Source: Bacteroidota bacterium
GTDB taxonomy: Bacteria; Bacteroidota; Ignavibacteria; Kryptoniales; JAKASW01
Direction of reading: 5' to 3'
NCBI GenBank assembly: GCA_021845665.1
Contig: JAJZVO010000025.1
Span: forward strand, 1 to 55,932
DNA length: 55,932 nt
The notes below the pieces were generated by a model. It was not told the origin of the DNA and made no database searches. It saw only the letters and a program-made list of their open reading frames with translations. Made by a program: the position numbers and the translations under genes. Shown in pieces: positions 18,212 through 25,849 of the stretch. The first letter of the stretch is position 1, and each line of letters starts with the position of its first letter.

Positions 18212-20497
18212 CTATTCCGCTCCGTTCTCAGAAGGCGCCTCCGGAATTATGTTGCCGCCTGAGGCCGGCTCCATAGAAGATGAATCTCCGAGGGCCGTGA
18301 TTTCAAGCTGTATCGATTCCTCCGCGCCTTTGCTCTTTATCTCTTTTATGATTTCTTCTATCTCACGCAGCTTCGGAAGATCATCGAGGCTCTTGAGCGC
18401 GAAGACCTTCATGAACTTCTGCGTCGTACCATAAAGAAGAGGACGACCGACGGTCTCCGCTCTTCCGACTACGGTCACGAGTTCCTTCTCGAGGAGATTG
18501 TGGAGGACGTAGTCTACGTTCACTCCGCGTATCGATTCGATCTCCGGCTTCGTGATGGGCTGCTTGTACGCGATGATGGCGACGGTTTCGAGAGCGGAAT
18601 TGGACAGCCTCCTCTTGGATCTCTCCTTGAATAGGTTGGACACCCACTGTGCCATCTCCTTGCGCGTCGCGTACTGGTATCCGTTCGCGATCTCGACAAT
18701 ATGGAAGCCCGTGCCGTCAGCTTCATATTTGGCGTTCAGCGCATTCACCCGCGACGTTATCATGTCGGGGTTCACGCGCCCAAAAGTGTGGGCGGCGTCG
18801 AGTACCGACTTGATAGTCGAGACAGGGAGCGGCTCATCCGAGGCAAATATAATTGACTCGATGATGTGCGCCAGGTCGTCGACTACTTCCTCTCTCACCT
18901 CCGGTTCCTCGTCACCGCCGGTTTCTTCACCTGAAACAATTCCTTCCCCATCCACGGCTGCCGGTACCGCGAGTTCAGGCGCAGGCACTTCCTGCTCGAT
19001 TCGATCCTCCTGCCCTGCATTCTCTTCTATTGGAAGAGGTTCTTCAGCAACTTCCTTAGCATCCTCGGTTACTGTCAGGTCGCTGGCTTCGACTGCGTGC
19101 ATATCCTGTCCGATTTGCTCTTGCTGTTCAACGTTCTCTTCGATTGGGGGAGGCTCTTCCGGTTCCTCGTTGACATTCTCAGGTGCCAACAGCTCTTCAG
19201 CCTCCACAGGGACGGCGGATTCTTGACCGGCAACTGCCTCCACCGGCTCAGCTTGTCCGGCAGGCTCTTCCGGCGCCGGAGTCTTTTCTTCCGGTGTCAC
19301 TTCTTCCTCTGTCCCGGTTGCCGGAGTCTCTTCCGCCGATTCCGGGTTATCTGCCGGCGGGACTCCGTTCCCAATATTTTCCTTACCGGCCGGTTCAGCA
19401 TTTTCAGACACCTCTTCCGATAGCTCCTCATCACAGAGTGATTCGGTTGCCAAGGCCCCCGGGGTGACAACGGCGGGAGGAATGGCCATTCCTGGAATCG
19501 AGCTAACCGGTTCGAGCGGCACTTCTGCGGGCTCCGACGCTTCTTCGGCAACCGAGGATTCAACATCTTGAGCTGCAGGAAGTTCTTCGCCAAGTGTTCC
19601 GGAGACAATTTCTCCCGGAAATTCCTCATGATCTTCTTCCGCATTCAATGTTACTGCGGCATCTTTTTTCTCAGCACCTGCGGGCTCGGCCTTCTGATCC
19701 CGCGCAGAGTGTTCCGCATTTGCAAGTGCCTCACTTTCGTCAGCTTCACCGGCATGCATTCCCGTCGTGTCTAAGCCGGAAGCGACGGCGTCTTGTTCAA
19801 CCTCAGAAGTCCGGATAATCTCCGCGGCTTCCTCGTCGGCTTTCGCATCGGCGGGCAGAGCTTCCTCAGACCGTTTTTCTATCCCCGACTCTTCATGCGA
19901 TTCGTCGGCTTCCGACGCCACGTCCTGCGGCAGACTTACCGGGGTTTCTTCCGCCGGAGTCTCCCGTTCTGCTTCCAGACCAGCAGGAGTCGATTCAATC
20001 TGTGTTCCTTCGATAGTTACATTTTCACCGGCCGCTTCGGAAAGCGGCTTGGCCGGAGTCACTGCTTCTGCTTCTTCGGACGTGGTACAAGTCTTTTCAG
20101 CGGACTCAGGCGAGGGAACTTCGCGAATGGGAATCGTGGGAGCTTCCTCTTCTTTCGCTCTACCCGATAAGGCGGGCGTTGAGGCTTCAGGCAGGTGATC
20201 ACGCTCAACGTGCAGATGCTCCATGTTATTCGAGGTTGGACTGGTTGCCTCGTTATGGATTTCAACGTCGCGCTCTTCTTTGCCCGCAGGCGCGGGCGAT
20301 TGCTCCGGTGTTACCAAAGAAGCTGGAACACCCTTTTCCTCCTGAGTCTTCTCAACATCACGAGCCGGGAAATGGAGCTCCGCCACGCGCGGCATATTGC
20401 CTGCTGCCGGATGGTTCCCGACACTTTTCGTATCCGGCGCCTTATCCTGTTCGATGCCTTCATTTCGATTGGGGAACTCAGTATCCTTCTCGGACAT
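18212..20497 (-). CDS. scpB: Segregation and condensation protein B with a ~537-residue acidic N-terminal extension
   Basis: 761 residues from the ATG at 20497, which has GGGGAGGAGG immediately upstream; the start lies 20 bases inside the end of scpA. Only the last ~224 residues are ScpB: two winged-helix domains from VVDDLAHIIESIIFASDEPL to SLDDLPKLREIEEII, including SALETVAIIAYKQPIT and ETVGRPLLYGTT. ScpB dimers bind the ScpA kleisin of the SMC condensin. ScpB proteins are normally about 180-280 residues. The preceding ~537 residues are low-complexity, rich in Glu, Ala, Pro, Ser, Val and Thr, strongly acidic, almost without Trp/Tyr/Cys, and built of loose repeats (PxxxEExA). The extension is probably disordered; its role is unknown. 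Confidence 0.93.
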   Translation of the reverse strand: MSEKDTEFPNRNEGIEQDKAPDTKSVGNHPAAGNMPRVAELHFPARDVEKTQEEKGVPASLVTPEQSPAPAGKEERDVEIHNEATSPTSNNMEHLHVERDHLPEASTPALSGRAKEEEAPTIPIREVPSPESAEKTCTTSEEAEAVTPAKPLSEAAGENVTIEGTQIESTPAGLEAERETPAEETPVSLPQDVASEADESHEESGIEKRSEEALPADAKADEEAAEIIRTSEVEQDAVASGLDTTGMHAGEADESEALANAEHSARDQKAEPAGAEKKDAAVTLNAEEDHEEFPGEIVSGTLGEELPAAQDVESSVAEEASEPAEVPLEPVSSIPGMAIPPAVVTPGALATESLCDEELSEEVSENAEPAGKENIGNGVPPADNPESAEETPATGTEEEVTPEEKTPAPEEPAGQAEPVEAVAGQESAVPVEAEELLAPENVNEEPEEPPPIEENVEQQEQIGQDMHAVEASDLTVTEDAKEVAEEPLPIEENAGQEDRIEQEVPAPELAVPAAVDGEGIVSGEETGGDEEPEVREEVVDDLAHIIESIIFASDEPLPVSTIKSVLDAAHTFGRVNPDMITSRVNALNAKYEADGTGFHIVEIANGYQYATRKEMAQWVSNLFKERSKRRLSNSALETVAIIAYKQPITKPEIESIRGVNVDYVLHNLLEKELVTVVGRAETVGRPLLYGTTQKFMKVFALKSLDDLPKLREIEEIIKEIKSKGAEESIQLEITALGDSSSMEPASGGNIIPEAPSENGAE

Positions 20498-21248
20498 TGT
20501 CCTCCTCCCCGAAGGCAGCTTCGGATACAGCATCATATTTAGTAATAATAAAATCATTAAATCCGCCTCTCGTCTGTACGCGCAGGATGTTCCTCTTAAT
20601 CAATTCGAGGAGTGCAATGAAGGTCACCACCAGCCTGATCCGTTCGTGTATGCCGACCGCGATCTCGAGGAAATGGAGGGTCGGCTTCTCCTCCACCGCT
20701 GCCACGAGGAAGTCGATCTGTTCCTCGATCGTCACATTAAGTCTATGGATGTTGTGATAAGGAGTGGCCTCGAGCCTGTCCATCGCATGTTTGAATGCGG
20801 TCACGAGGTCGATAAGAGTGGCATTCTTGAGCTCCTCGTCTTCGGGAGAGACGAACTCCCTTTCATCTTGTTTGAAAAGCGTTCGGTAGAAAAGCTTGCT
20901 CCCCTCTTCCTCCATGTAACCGAAATTGCGGGAAGCTTCCTTGAAGCGCGCGTATTCCGCGAGCCTGTCGGCGAGTTCCTTCCGCGGGTCCTCCTCGATC
21001 AGGTCTTCGATGCCCTCCTCGTGCGGAAGAAGCATCCGGACCTTGATCTGCATGAGTGTGGCGGCCATCACGATGAACTCGCCCGCTATCTCCAGGTCGA
21101 GCATCCTTATATAGTGGACGTAGTCGAGAAATTCCTGCGTGATTCTCGCAATCGGTATGTCATAAATATCAAGCTGGTCGCGCTTGATAAAGAAGAGGAG
21201 AAGGTCCAACGGGCCTTCAAAATCGTTGAGCTTTACCCTGTACGTCAT
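20478..21248 (-). CDS. scpA: Segregation and condensation protein A (kleisin)
   Basis: 256 residues with the ScpA pattern: an N-terminal FEGPLDLLLFFIKRDQLDIYDIPI helix that binds the SMC neck, the EFIVMAATLMQIKVRMLLP segment, an acidic linker, and a C-terminal winged helix (LVVTFIALLELIKRNILRV). ScpA bridges the SMC heads and binds an ScpB dimer, forming condensin for chromosome segregation. It overlaps trpS by four bases at its start and scpB by 20 bases at its end. No smc gene lies in the window. Complete and of normal length. Confidence 0.95.
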   Translation of the reverse strand: MTYRVKLNDFEGPLDLLLFFIKRDQLDIYDIPIARITQEFLDYVHYIRMLDLEIAGEFIVMAATLMQIKVRMLLPHEEGIEDLIEEDPRKELADRLAEYARFKEASRNFGYMEEEGSKLFYRTLFKQDEREFVSPEDEELKNATLIDLVTAFKHAMDRLEATPYHNIHRLNVTIEEQIDFLVAAVEEKPTLHFLEIAVGIHERIRLVVTFIALLELIKRNILRVQTRGGFNDFIITKYDAVSEAAFGEEDNVREGY

Positions 21249-22231
21249 CCCATCTTCATCGCTTTATGCACGTCGTTCATCGTCTTACCGGCGACCTCGC
21301 GTGCGTTCTCTTCACCTGCTTTCAGAATGCTCTCCAGTTTTTCAGGATTGTTCTCGTAATTCTTTCGCCGCTCCCTGAATGGATCGAGGAAGATATTTAT
21401 CCTTTCCGCCGCCCTCATCTTGCAATCGACGCAGCCAAGCTGCCCGCTTTCACAGCCGGTTCTTATCTCCTGTTCCTCAGATGCGTTGAACTTCTTATGA
21501 TAGGTGAAGACAAGACAGATGTCAGGCCTTCCCGGATCTCCCTTCCTTATCTTCTTTGGATCGGTGATCGCCTTCTTCATTTTCTTCTTGACCTCTTCCG
21601 GCTCATCGGAAAGGAGTATGGCATTGTTGAGCGACTTGCTCATCTTCTTTCCGTCGAGACCGGGAAGACGCGCGAACTTCGTCAGCTTGGCCGCCGGCTC
21701 GGGGAAAACTTCGCCGTACTGCCTGTTGAAGTCTCTCGCGATCTCTCGTGTGATCTCGACGTGCGATAGCTGGTCTTCGCCGACTGGAACCACCTCACCT
21801 TTATATAACAGGATGTCTGCCGCCTGAAGGACCGGATATCCCAGATAGCCGTAACTTATCGGGCCGAGCTCAAGGTCGCGGACCTGCTCTTTCAGTGTGG
21901 GATTCCTCTCAAGTCGCGCAGTGGTAATGAGCATCGAGAAGAGTAAATGGAGCTCGGTATGTTCTTTAATTTGCGACTGCCTGAATATCGGACTGTGTTC
22001 CGGCTCTATTCCTGCGGACAGCCAGTCAAGGACCATCTCGAGCGAATACTCATGGATGCGGGAAGTATCCAGGTTGGTCGTGATCGCGTGATAGTCGGCA
22101 ATGAGGTGGTAATTCGAATAGCCCCCCTCGTTCTGGAGCGCGACCCAGTTTTCGAGTGCGCCTGCCCAGTGTCCGAGATGCAACTTCCCCGTTGGGCGCA
22201 TCCCACTTAGAATAATTTTCTTATTAGGCAT
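21245..22231 (-). CDS. trpS: Tryptophanyl-tRNA synthetase
   Basis: 328 residues, class I synthetase. Signature 1 is HLGHW (18-22), signature 2 is KMSKS (196-200), and the tryptophan-binding and adenylate regions LGYPVLQAADILLYKG and VPVGEDQLSH are present. It charges tRNA-Trp in the cytoplasm. CESGQLGCVDCK near residue 270 is typical of the bacterial enzyme. The upstream ribosome site is weak (TTAGG). It is coupled to scpA by an ATGA overlap and follows the HNH gene by 25 bases. Confidence 0.97.
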   Translation of the reverse strand: MPNKKIILSGMRPTGKLHLGHWAGALENWVALQNEGGYSNYHLIADYHAITTNLDTSRIHEYSLEMVLDWLSAGIEPEHSPIFRQSQIKEHTELHLLFSMLITTARLERNPTLKEQVRDLELGPISYGYLGYPVLQAADILLYKGEVVPVGEDQLSHVEITREIARDFNRQYGEVFPEPAAKLTKFARLPGLDGKKMSKSLNNAILLSDEPEEVKKKMKKAITDPKKIRKGDPGRPDICLVFTYHKKFNASEEQEIRTGCESGQLGCVDCKMRAAERINIFLDPFRERRKNYENNPEKLESILKAGEENAREVAGKTMNDVHKAMKMG

Positions 22232-22256
22232 TGTGTGCCTAATTTACGAAAATTTT

Positions 22257-22691
22257 CTACTTCATAAAAAGATAAGGCTTCCACTTCTCGTCGATTCTTC
22301 CGACGAAATGTCTGATGAAAGCCACATGGTTCGGCCTGCGAGGAATTGAGAGTAGATGCATCCCTGCTTCTTCAGGCGTGCGATCCCCTTTCTTGTTATT
22401 GCACTTCATGCAGGCGCACACAAGATTCTCCCATGTATCTTCCCCGCCCCGTGTTCTCGGGATAACGTGATCGACCGTCAGCATTGAGTCGCTCTTGCCA
22501 CAGTACTGACACTTGTTTCCGTCCCGGCGGAGAATGTTCTTCCTCGATAATATCACCCGTTTATGAGGAATCCTGTAGTAGACCGACAGTCTCAAGATAC
22601 TCGGCATCGGTAACGAAGTAGAGACCGAGCGCAACATCATGCCGTCGTACCTTTCGATCAACTCCGCCTTTCCAAGATAAAGGAGGATCAC
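22257..22691 (-). CDS. HNH endonuclease family protein (5' end unresolved)
   Basis: The region from the GTG at 22691 encodes 144 residues with a complete HNH nuclease domain: CQYCGK, VDHVIPRTRGGED and NLVCACMKCNNKKG, i.e. the ββα-metal core plus zinc cysteines. Homologues with this layout usually begin further upstream, and here the same frame continues unbroken before 22691 with the expected residues (KVLLLNQNYEPLTICSWKKA) back to a TGA at 22820-22818. That extension has no ATG, GTG or TTG; only CTG (22799) or ATT (22784) could start it. So either a rare start codon is used or a frameshift separates the gene from its start. Role unknown; such genes are common housekeeping neighbours, not obvious mobile elements. 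Confidence 0.8.
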   Translation of the reverse strand: MILLYLGKAELIERYDGMMLRSVSTSLPMPSILRLSVYYRIPHKRVILSRKNILRRDGNKCQYCGKSDSMLTVDHVIPRTRGGEDTWENLVCACMKCNNKKGDRTPEEAGMHLLSIPRRPNHVAFIRHFVGRIDEKWKPYLFMK

Positions 22692-22826
22692 CGCTTTCTT
22701 CCAACTGCAGATCGTTAGCGGTTCGTAGTTCTGATTTAGAAGTAAGACCTTTCCGTAGACCCTATCGTGACTCTCTAAAGCAATTTCATTCTCATACAGA
22801 CTGAAGACGACTTCACCTCACTTTCG

Positions 22827-23870
22827 TTAGACAATTCTGCAAGCACCTACAAAAGCTGATGATAATTTACCGCTGAAATTCTTCCTCTTCCGGTCGAAGC
22901 TGTTGATGCGCACAAATCCGGAAGAATGTATGAATTCCTTGTTTTTGCCGGTGTAAATCGCAACATGGTTAATTTTATGGCCATTCGATGAAAAAAACAA
23001 TAAATCACCCGCTCTCAGCTTGCCGATCCGGTTACCGAGATGTTCTCCAACACCAAATTGCATGTCCGCATCCCGAGGCAAGCTGATACCATTCAACCTG
23101 TAGACAGTCTGGACGAACCCGGAACAGTCGAAACCTTTAGGACTCCTCCCACCCCAAACGTACGACACTCCGAGGTAACTTCTCGCGGTCTCAAGCATAC
23201 TCTTGACGGAGAATTCTTCACGCACGATGGAAACACTTGTTGATGATTTCTCAACCCACGCGACGATGCCATCCGGCAACCTGACAGACAGGAAGCGGCC
23301 TCTTTGTCCAACGACTCGCAGCGGCGAGGCGTGAACCGCTTCACGTATGATATCAGCCTGCGGTGACGGCTTCACACGAAGGGGGACGACACTTCCGTCG
23401 ACATGAACCTTCGGCAGAAATTGATAGTCATAAAACGCATCGTCATCCATGAGTGTAGCCTGATCAGAAGAGATCCAACCGATATAGCCATCTGCATGAA
23501 GTCTGACTCTCACCCATCCGCCATCGACCTGGAGAGTGTCGAATGTTTCGCCGTAGAGAATTTGCGTGATCTGTTCGCTTGCTGAAGCAGCGGATCTCCT
23601 GACAGGCGCGACGCCGACATGGCAGACGCCCTTGGTCTGGGAACCGACACTCTTATCGGGAAGGAAAACGATCTTGATCCTGAAACGAGAGGATGAGCTT
23701 TCATAGACGTGCGACGCGTGCATCGCGTTCGCGAGCGAATCGGTGAAGATATATATATAGTCTTTTGTTGGTATGAAATCGAGGACAGAATAGCGCACAT
23801 CCACATCGAGAGATTTTCTGAGTCTCTCTTCAAAAAGCTCGTGCGAGTTCCATTTGCCATCCTTAAGCAT
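22827..23870 (-). CDS. SH3-domain NlpC/P60 cell-wall peptidase
   Basis: 347 residues. Two SH3-like modules (about 83-140 and 150-212; GWVRVRLHADGYIGWI and RFLSVRLPDGIVAWV) precede an NlpC/P60 domain with catalytic C249 in GFDCSGFV, H302 in KINHVAIYTG and a third polar residue at about H315 (FIHSSG). These enzymes cleave gamma-D-glutamyl-diaminopimelate bonds in peptidoglycan stem peptides. No signal peptide is visible in the first 60 residues, which is odd for an enzyme of this kind. The ATG at 23870 follows an in-frame TAA closely, so a longer start is impossible. TAAGGA abuts the ATG with no spacing. Confidence 0.9.
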   Translation of the reverse strand: MLKDGKWNSHELFEERLRKSLDVDVRYSVLDFIPTKDYIYIFTDSLANAMHASHVYESSSSRFRIKIVFLPDKSVGSQTKGVCHVGVAPVRRSAASASEQITQILYGETFDTLQVDGGWVRVRLHADGYIGWISSDQATLMDDDAFYDYQFLPKVHVDGSVVPLRVKPSPQADIIREAVHASPLRVVGQRGRFLSVRLPDGIVAWVEKSSTSVSIVREEFSVKSMLETARSYLGVSYVWGGRSPKGFDCSGFVQTVYRLNGISLPRDADMQFGVGEHLGNRIGKLRAGDLLFFSSNGHKINHVAIYTGKNKEFIHSSGFVRINSFDRKRKNFSGKLSSAFVGACRIV

Positions 23871-23940
23871 TCCTTAAAAATATACAGAACAGGGATCCTC
23901 CATTCAACGAGCATGGGCGACGTGTCAAGCTAACTGAATC

Positions 23941-23969
23941 TTGACAACGGAAAAGGTCCTCCGCATATT
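23941..23969 (+). promoter_or_regulatory. Candidate sigma70-type promoter for the FG-GAP T9SS gene
   Basis: A perfect -35 box TTGACA (23941-23946) is separated by 17 bases from CATATT (23964-23969, 4/6 to TATAAT). It would give a leader of about 155 bases before the ATG at 24129. It lies in the divergent gap between the NlpC/P60 gene and the T9SS gene. Within the leader, GGGAGT/ACTCCC (about 24011-24029) can form a small hairpin. Prediction only. Confidence 0.4.
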
Positions 23970-24128
23970 TCAACCAAGTTGCAGGTAACGGAGGGAGAAG
24001 ACAAGGCATAGGGAGTCCCAAAAACTCCCGCGTGGGAACGGGAATGAATGAGAAACCGTATACACAAGAACGCGTTTAATGAAAAGAGATTAGCACCAAC
24101 GAGGGGCTAGGAAGGAAAGGAGTGCTTC

Positions 24129-25727
24129 ATGAAAAGCATCACAGTTTCCTTATTCATAGCAATTACACTCATGCAGGCATGGCCAACAATGGCTCAGCAG
24201 CCTACACTTCTCAAACCCATACTCGAAGTCGAGTCCCATCATGCCGGCTGGCAATTGGGACGTTACGTAGCAGGAGTTGGTGATTTGAACAAGGACGGCT
24301 ATGCCGATGTAGCTGTAAGTGCACCGGGTATATACAAGACTTTCATTTACTATGGCGGCAAGACTATGAGCCAGACCCCGTCGGTGACACTTAAAGGCGG
24401 AGGTCCCGTAGTCTCAGGAGACTTTCTGGGGAACGGGTGGATAGATCTCGCCATAGATATACCATTTCACGACAGTGTTCTGGTTTATTACAACGGTCCG
24501 AATGGCCTGGACACGATACCTGACGTTGTACTCACGATGAATTCAGACTACTTCGGAAATGTGATGACTACCGGCGATTTCTTTGGGAATGGTTATACGG
24601 ATATTGCAATCGGCACCCTCGATGAGAATGAGCCGTCAAACAAAGAGATTTTCGGGAGGGGCAGGATTTTTATCTACGGCGACGGCCCATTCGAAAACCT
24701 CATGCCCCTTGATACTATAAGCGGAGATACTGAAAATGCAGGACTAGGTAGCGACTTAACATCTGGGGATGTATACAATAACGGAGAAGACGCCCTCATC
24801 GCGTTGGGGTACAACCAGCTCATGGCTAACGAATCCGATCAATATTATTATATCCAGGTTTTTGTCAATAATGCGGGGCACTTGAGGAGCGCGCTCAATA
24901 TTGACTCACGTAATATACCTGGAGGATTTGGTGGAGTCGGGGGAGGTGGTGACATCGCCTGCTTTGATGCAGATGGGGACGGAATACCGGACATACTTGT
25001 TAGCGGTATATGCATTTTCAAAGGTGGCTCGACAATAGATACTTTACCAAGCTATCGTGTTGGTCCGCCGAGGGGAGATACCTCCAGCTATGGTACTTAT
25101 CCATGGGTAGGCGGTGGGGGGGATTATAATGGAGATGGAATACCGGACATACTTCTTGCCTCTGAGCGTGGAGTATACGGAACGACCAGCGGAGTATTCG
25201 TAATGCTCGATGGAAGGGGCCATCCGGTGCAATTCAAGGCATATAGGATATATGCGGATAGCGGAGATGGGCTTATGAATCTCTCAGGAAATCCGGCTAA
25301 TGCAGGCGACGTAAACGGAGGCGGCGTGGACGATATCATAATTGGAAACGGAGGCTGGCCTTATCCTGCTTACAATGGCTTCTTTGGAATCTATTCTGGA
25401 GACACATCACTCGTTGCAGGGGTGAAGGAACATCCTGCACCACCTGAACAGTTCATTCTGAACCAAAACTATCCTAACCCATTCAACCCGTCAACCGTAA
25501 TCAGCTATCAGCTTTCAACGGTCAGTCATGTTACTCTGAAGATTTATGACGCACTCGGAAGAGAGGTGAAGACGTTAATCAACGATGAAGAGGAATCGCC
25601 TGGAACTCACAGCGTTGTCTGGAACGGGACAGACCGTCAAGGCGACTGCGTGAGCTCGGGTGTCTATTTCTACCAGTTAACTACGGATGAAGGCACACAG
25701 ACGAAGAAGGCTGTGTACCTGAAGTAA
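24129..25727 (+). CDS. Secreted FG-GAP repeat protein with T9SS sorting domain
   Basis: 532 residues. A signal peptide (MKSITVSLFIAITLMQAW, then PTMAQ) is followed by at least five FG-GAP/VCBS-like repeats with calcium-loop motifs such as DLNKDGYADVAV, DADGDGIPDILV and DYNGDGIPDILL, an integrin-like beta-propeller, to about residue 435. The C-terminal ~90 residues are a T9SS sorting domain: NYPNPFNPSTVISYQL, VTLKIYDALGREVKTL, SSGVYFYQLTTDEG and KKAVYLK. The product is expected to cross the outer membrane by T9SS and stay on the surface or be released. AAGGAAAGGAG precedes the ATG. It is the only intact T9SS cargo gene in the window. Ligand unknown. Confidence 0.88.
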   Translation: MKSITVSLFIAITLMQAWPTMAQQPTLLKPILEVESHHAGWQLGRYVAGVGDLNKDGYADVAVSAPGIYKTFIYYGGKTMSQTPSVTLKGGGPVVSGDFLGNGWIDLAIDIPFHDSVLVYYNGPNGLDTIPDVVLTMNSDYFGNVMTTGDFFGNGYTDIAIGTLDENEPSNKEIFGRGRIFIYGDGPFENLMPLDTISGDTENAGLGSDLTSGDVYNNGEDALIALGYNQLMANESDQYYYIQVFVNNAGHLRSALNIDSRNIPGGFGGVGGGGDIACFDADGDGIPDILVSGICIFKGGSTIDTLPSYRVGPPRGDTSSYGTYPWVGGGGDYNGDGIPDILLASERGVYGTTSGVFVMLDGRGHPVQFKAYRIYADSGDGLMNLSGNPANAGDVNGGGVDDIIIGNGGWPYPAYNGFFGIYSGDTSLVAGVKEHPAPPEQFILNQNYPNPFNPSTVISYQLSTVSHVTLKIYDALGREVKTLINDEEESPGTHSVVWNGTDRQGDCVSSGVYFYQLTTDEGTQTKKAVYLK

Positions 25728-25733
25728 ACAAGC

Positions 25734-25759
25734 CGTCCCCAAGCGGGAGCTTGGGGACG
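25734..25759. repeat. Perfect hairpin, CCAAGC-GGGA-GCTTGG type
   Basis: CGTCCCCAAGC (25734-25744) and GCTTGGGGACG (25749-25759) form an 11-bp perfect stem with a GGGA loop, six bases past the stop of the FG-GAP gene. No U tract follows, so it is not a standard terminator. A related hairpin lies 70 bases downstream; both contain CCAAG...CTTGG, suggesting a repeated palindromic family. Confidence 0.6.
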
Positions 25760-25802
25760 AGAGGAAGCACGAGATAGACCGCATGGGTAACGTAAGAACA
25801 AA

Positions 25803-25828
25803 GGTTGCCAAGTCGGACCTTGGCAACC
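25803..25828. repeat. Perfect hairpin, GCCAAG-TCGGAC-CTTGGC type
   Basis: GGTTGCCAAG (25803-25812) and CTTGGCAACC (25819-25828) form a 10-bp stem with a TCGGAC loop. It sits 21 bases before the ATG of the next T9SS gene and just ahead of its GGAGG site. It shares the CCAAG/CTTGG core with the hairpin at 25734-25759. Confidence 0.6.
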
Positions 25829-25849
25829 ATGGAAAATGGAGGATGAAGA

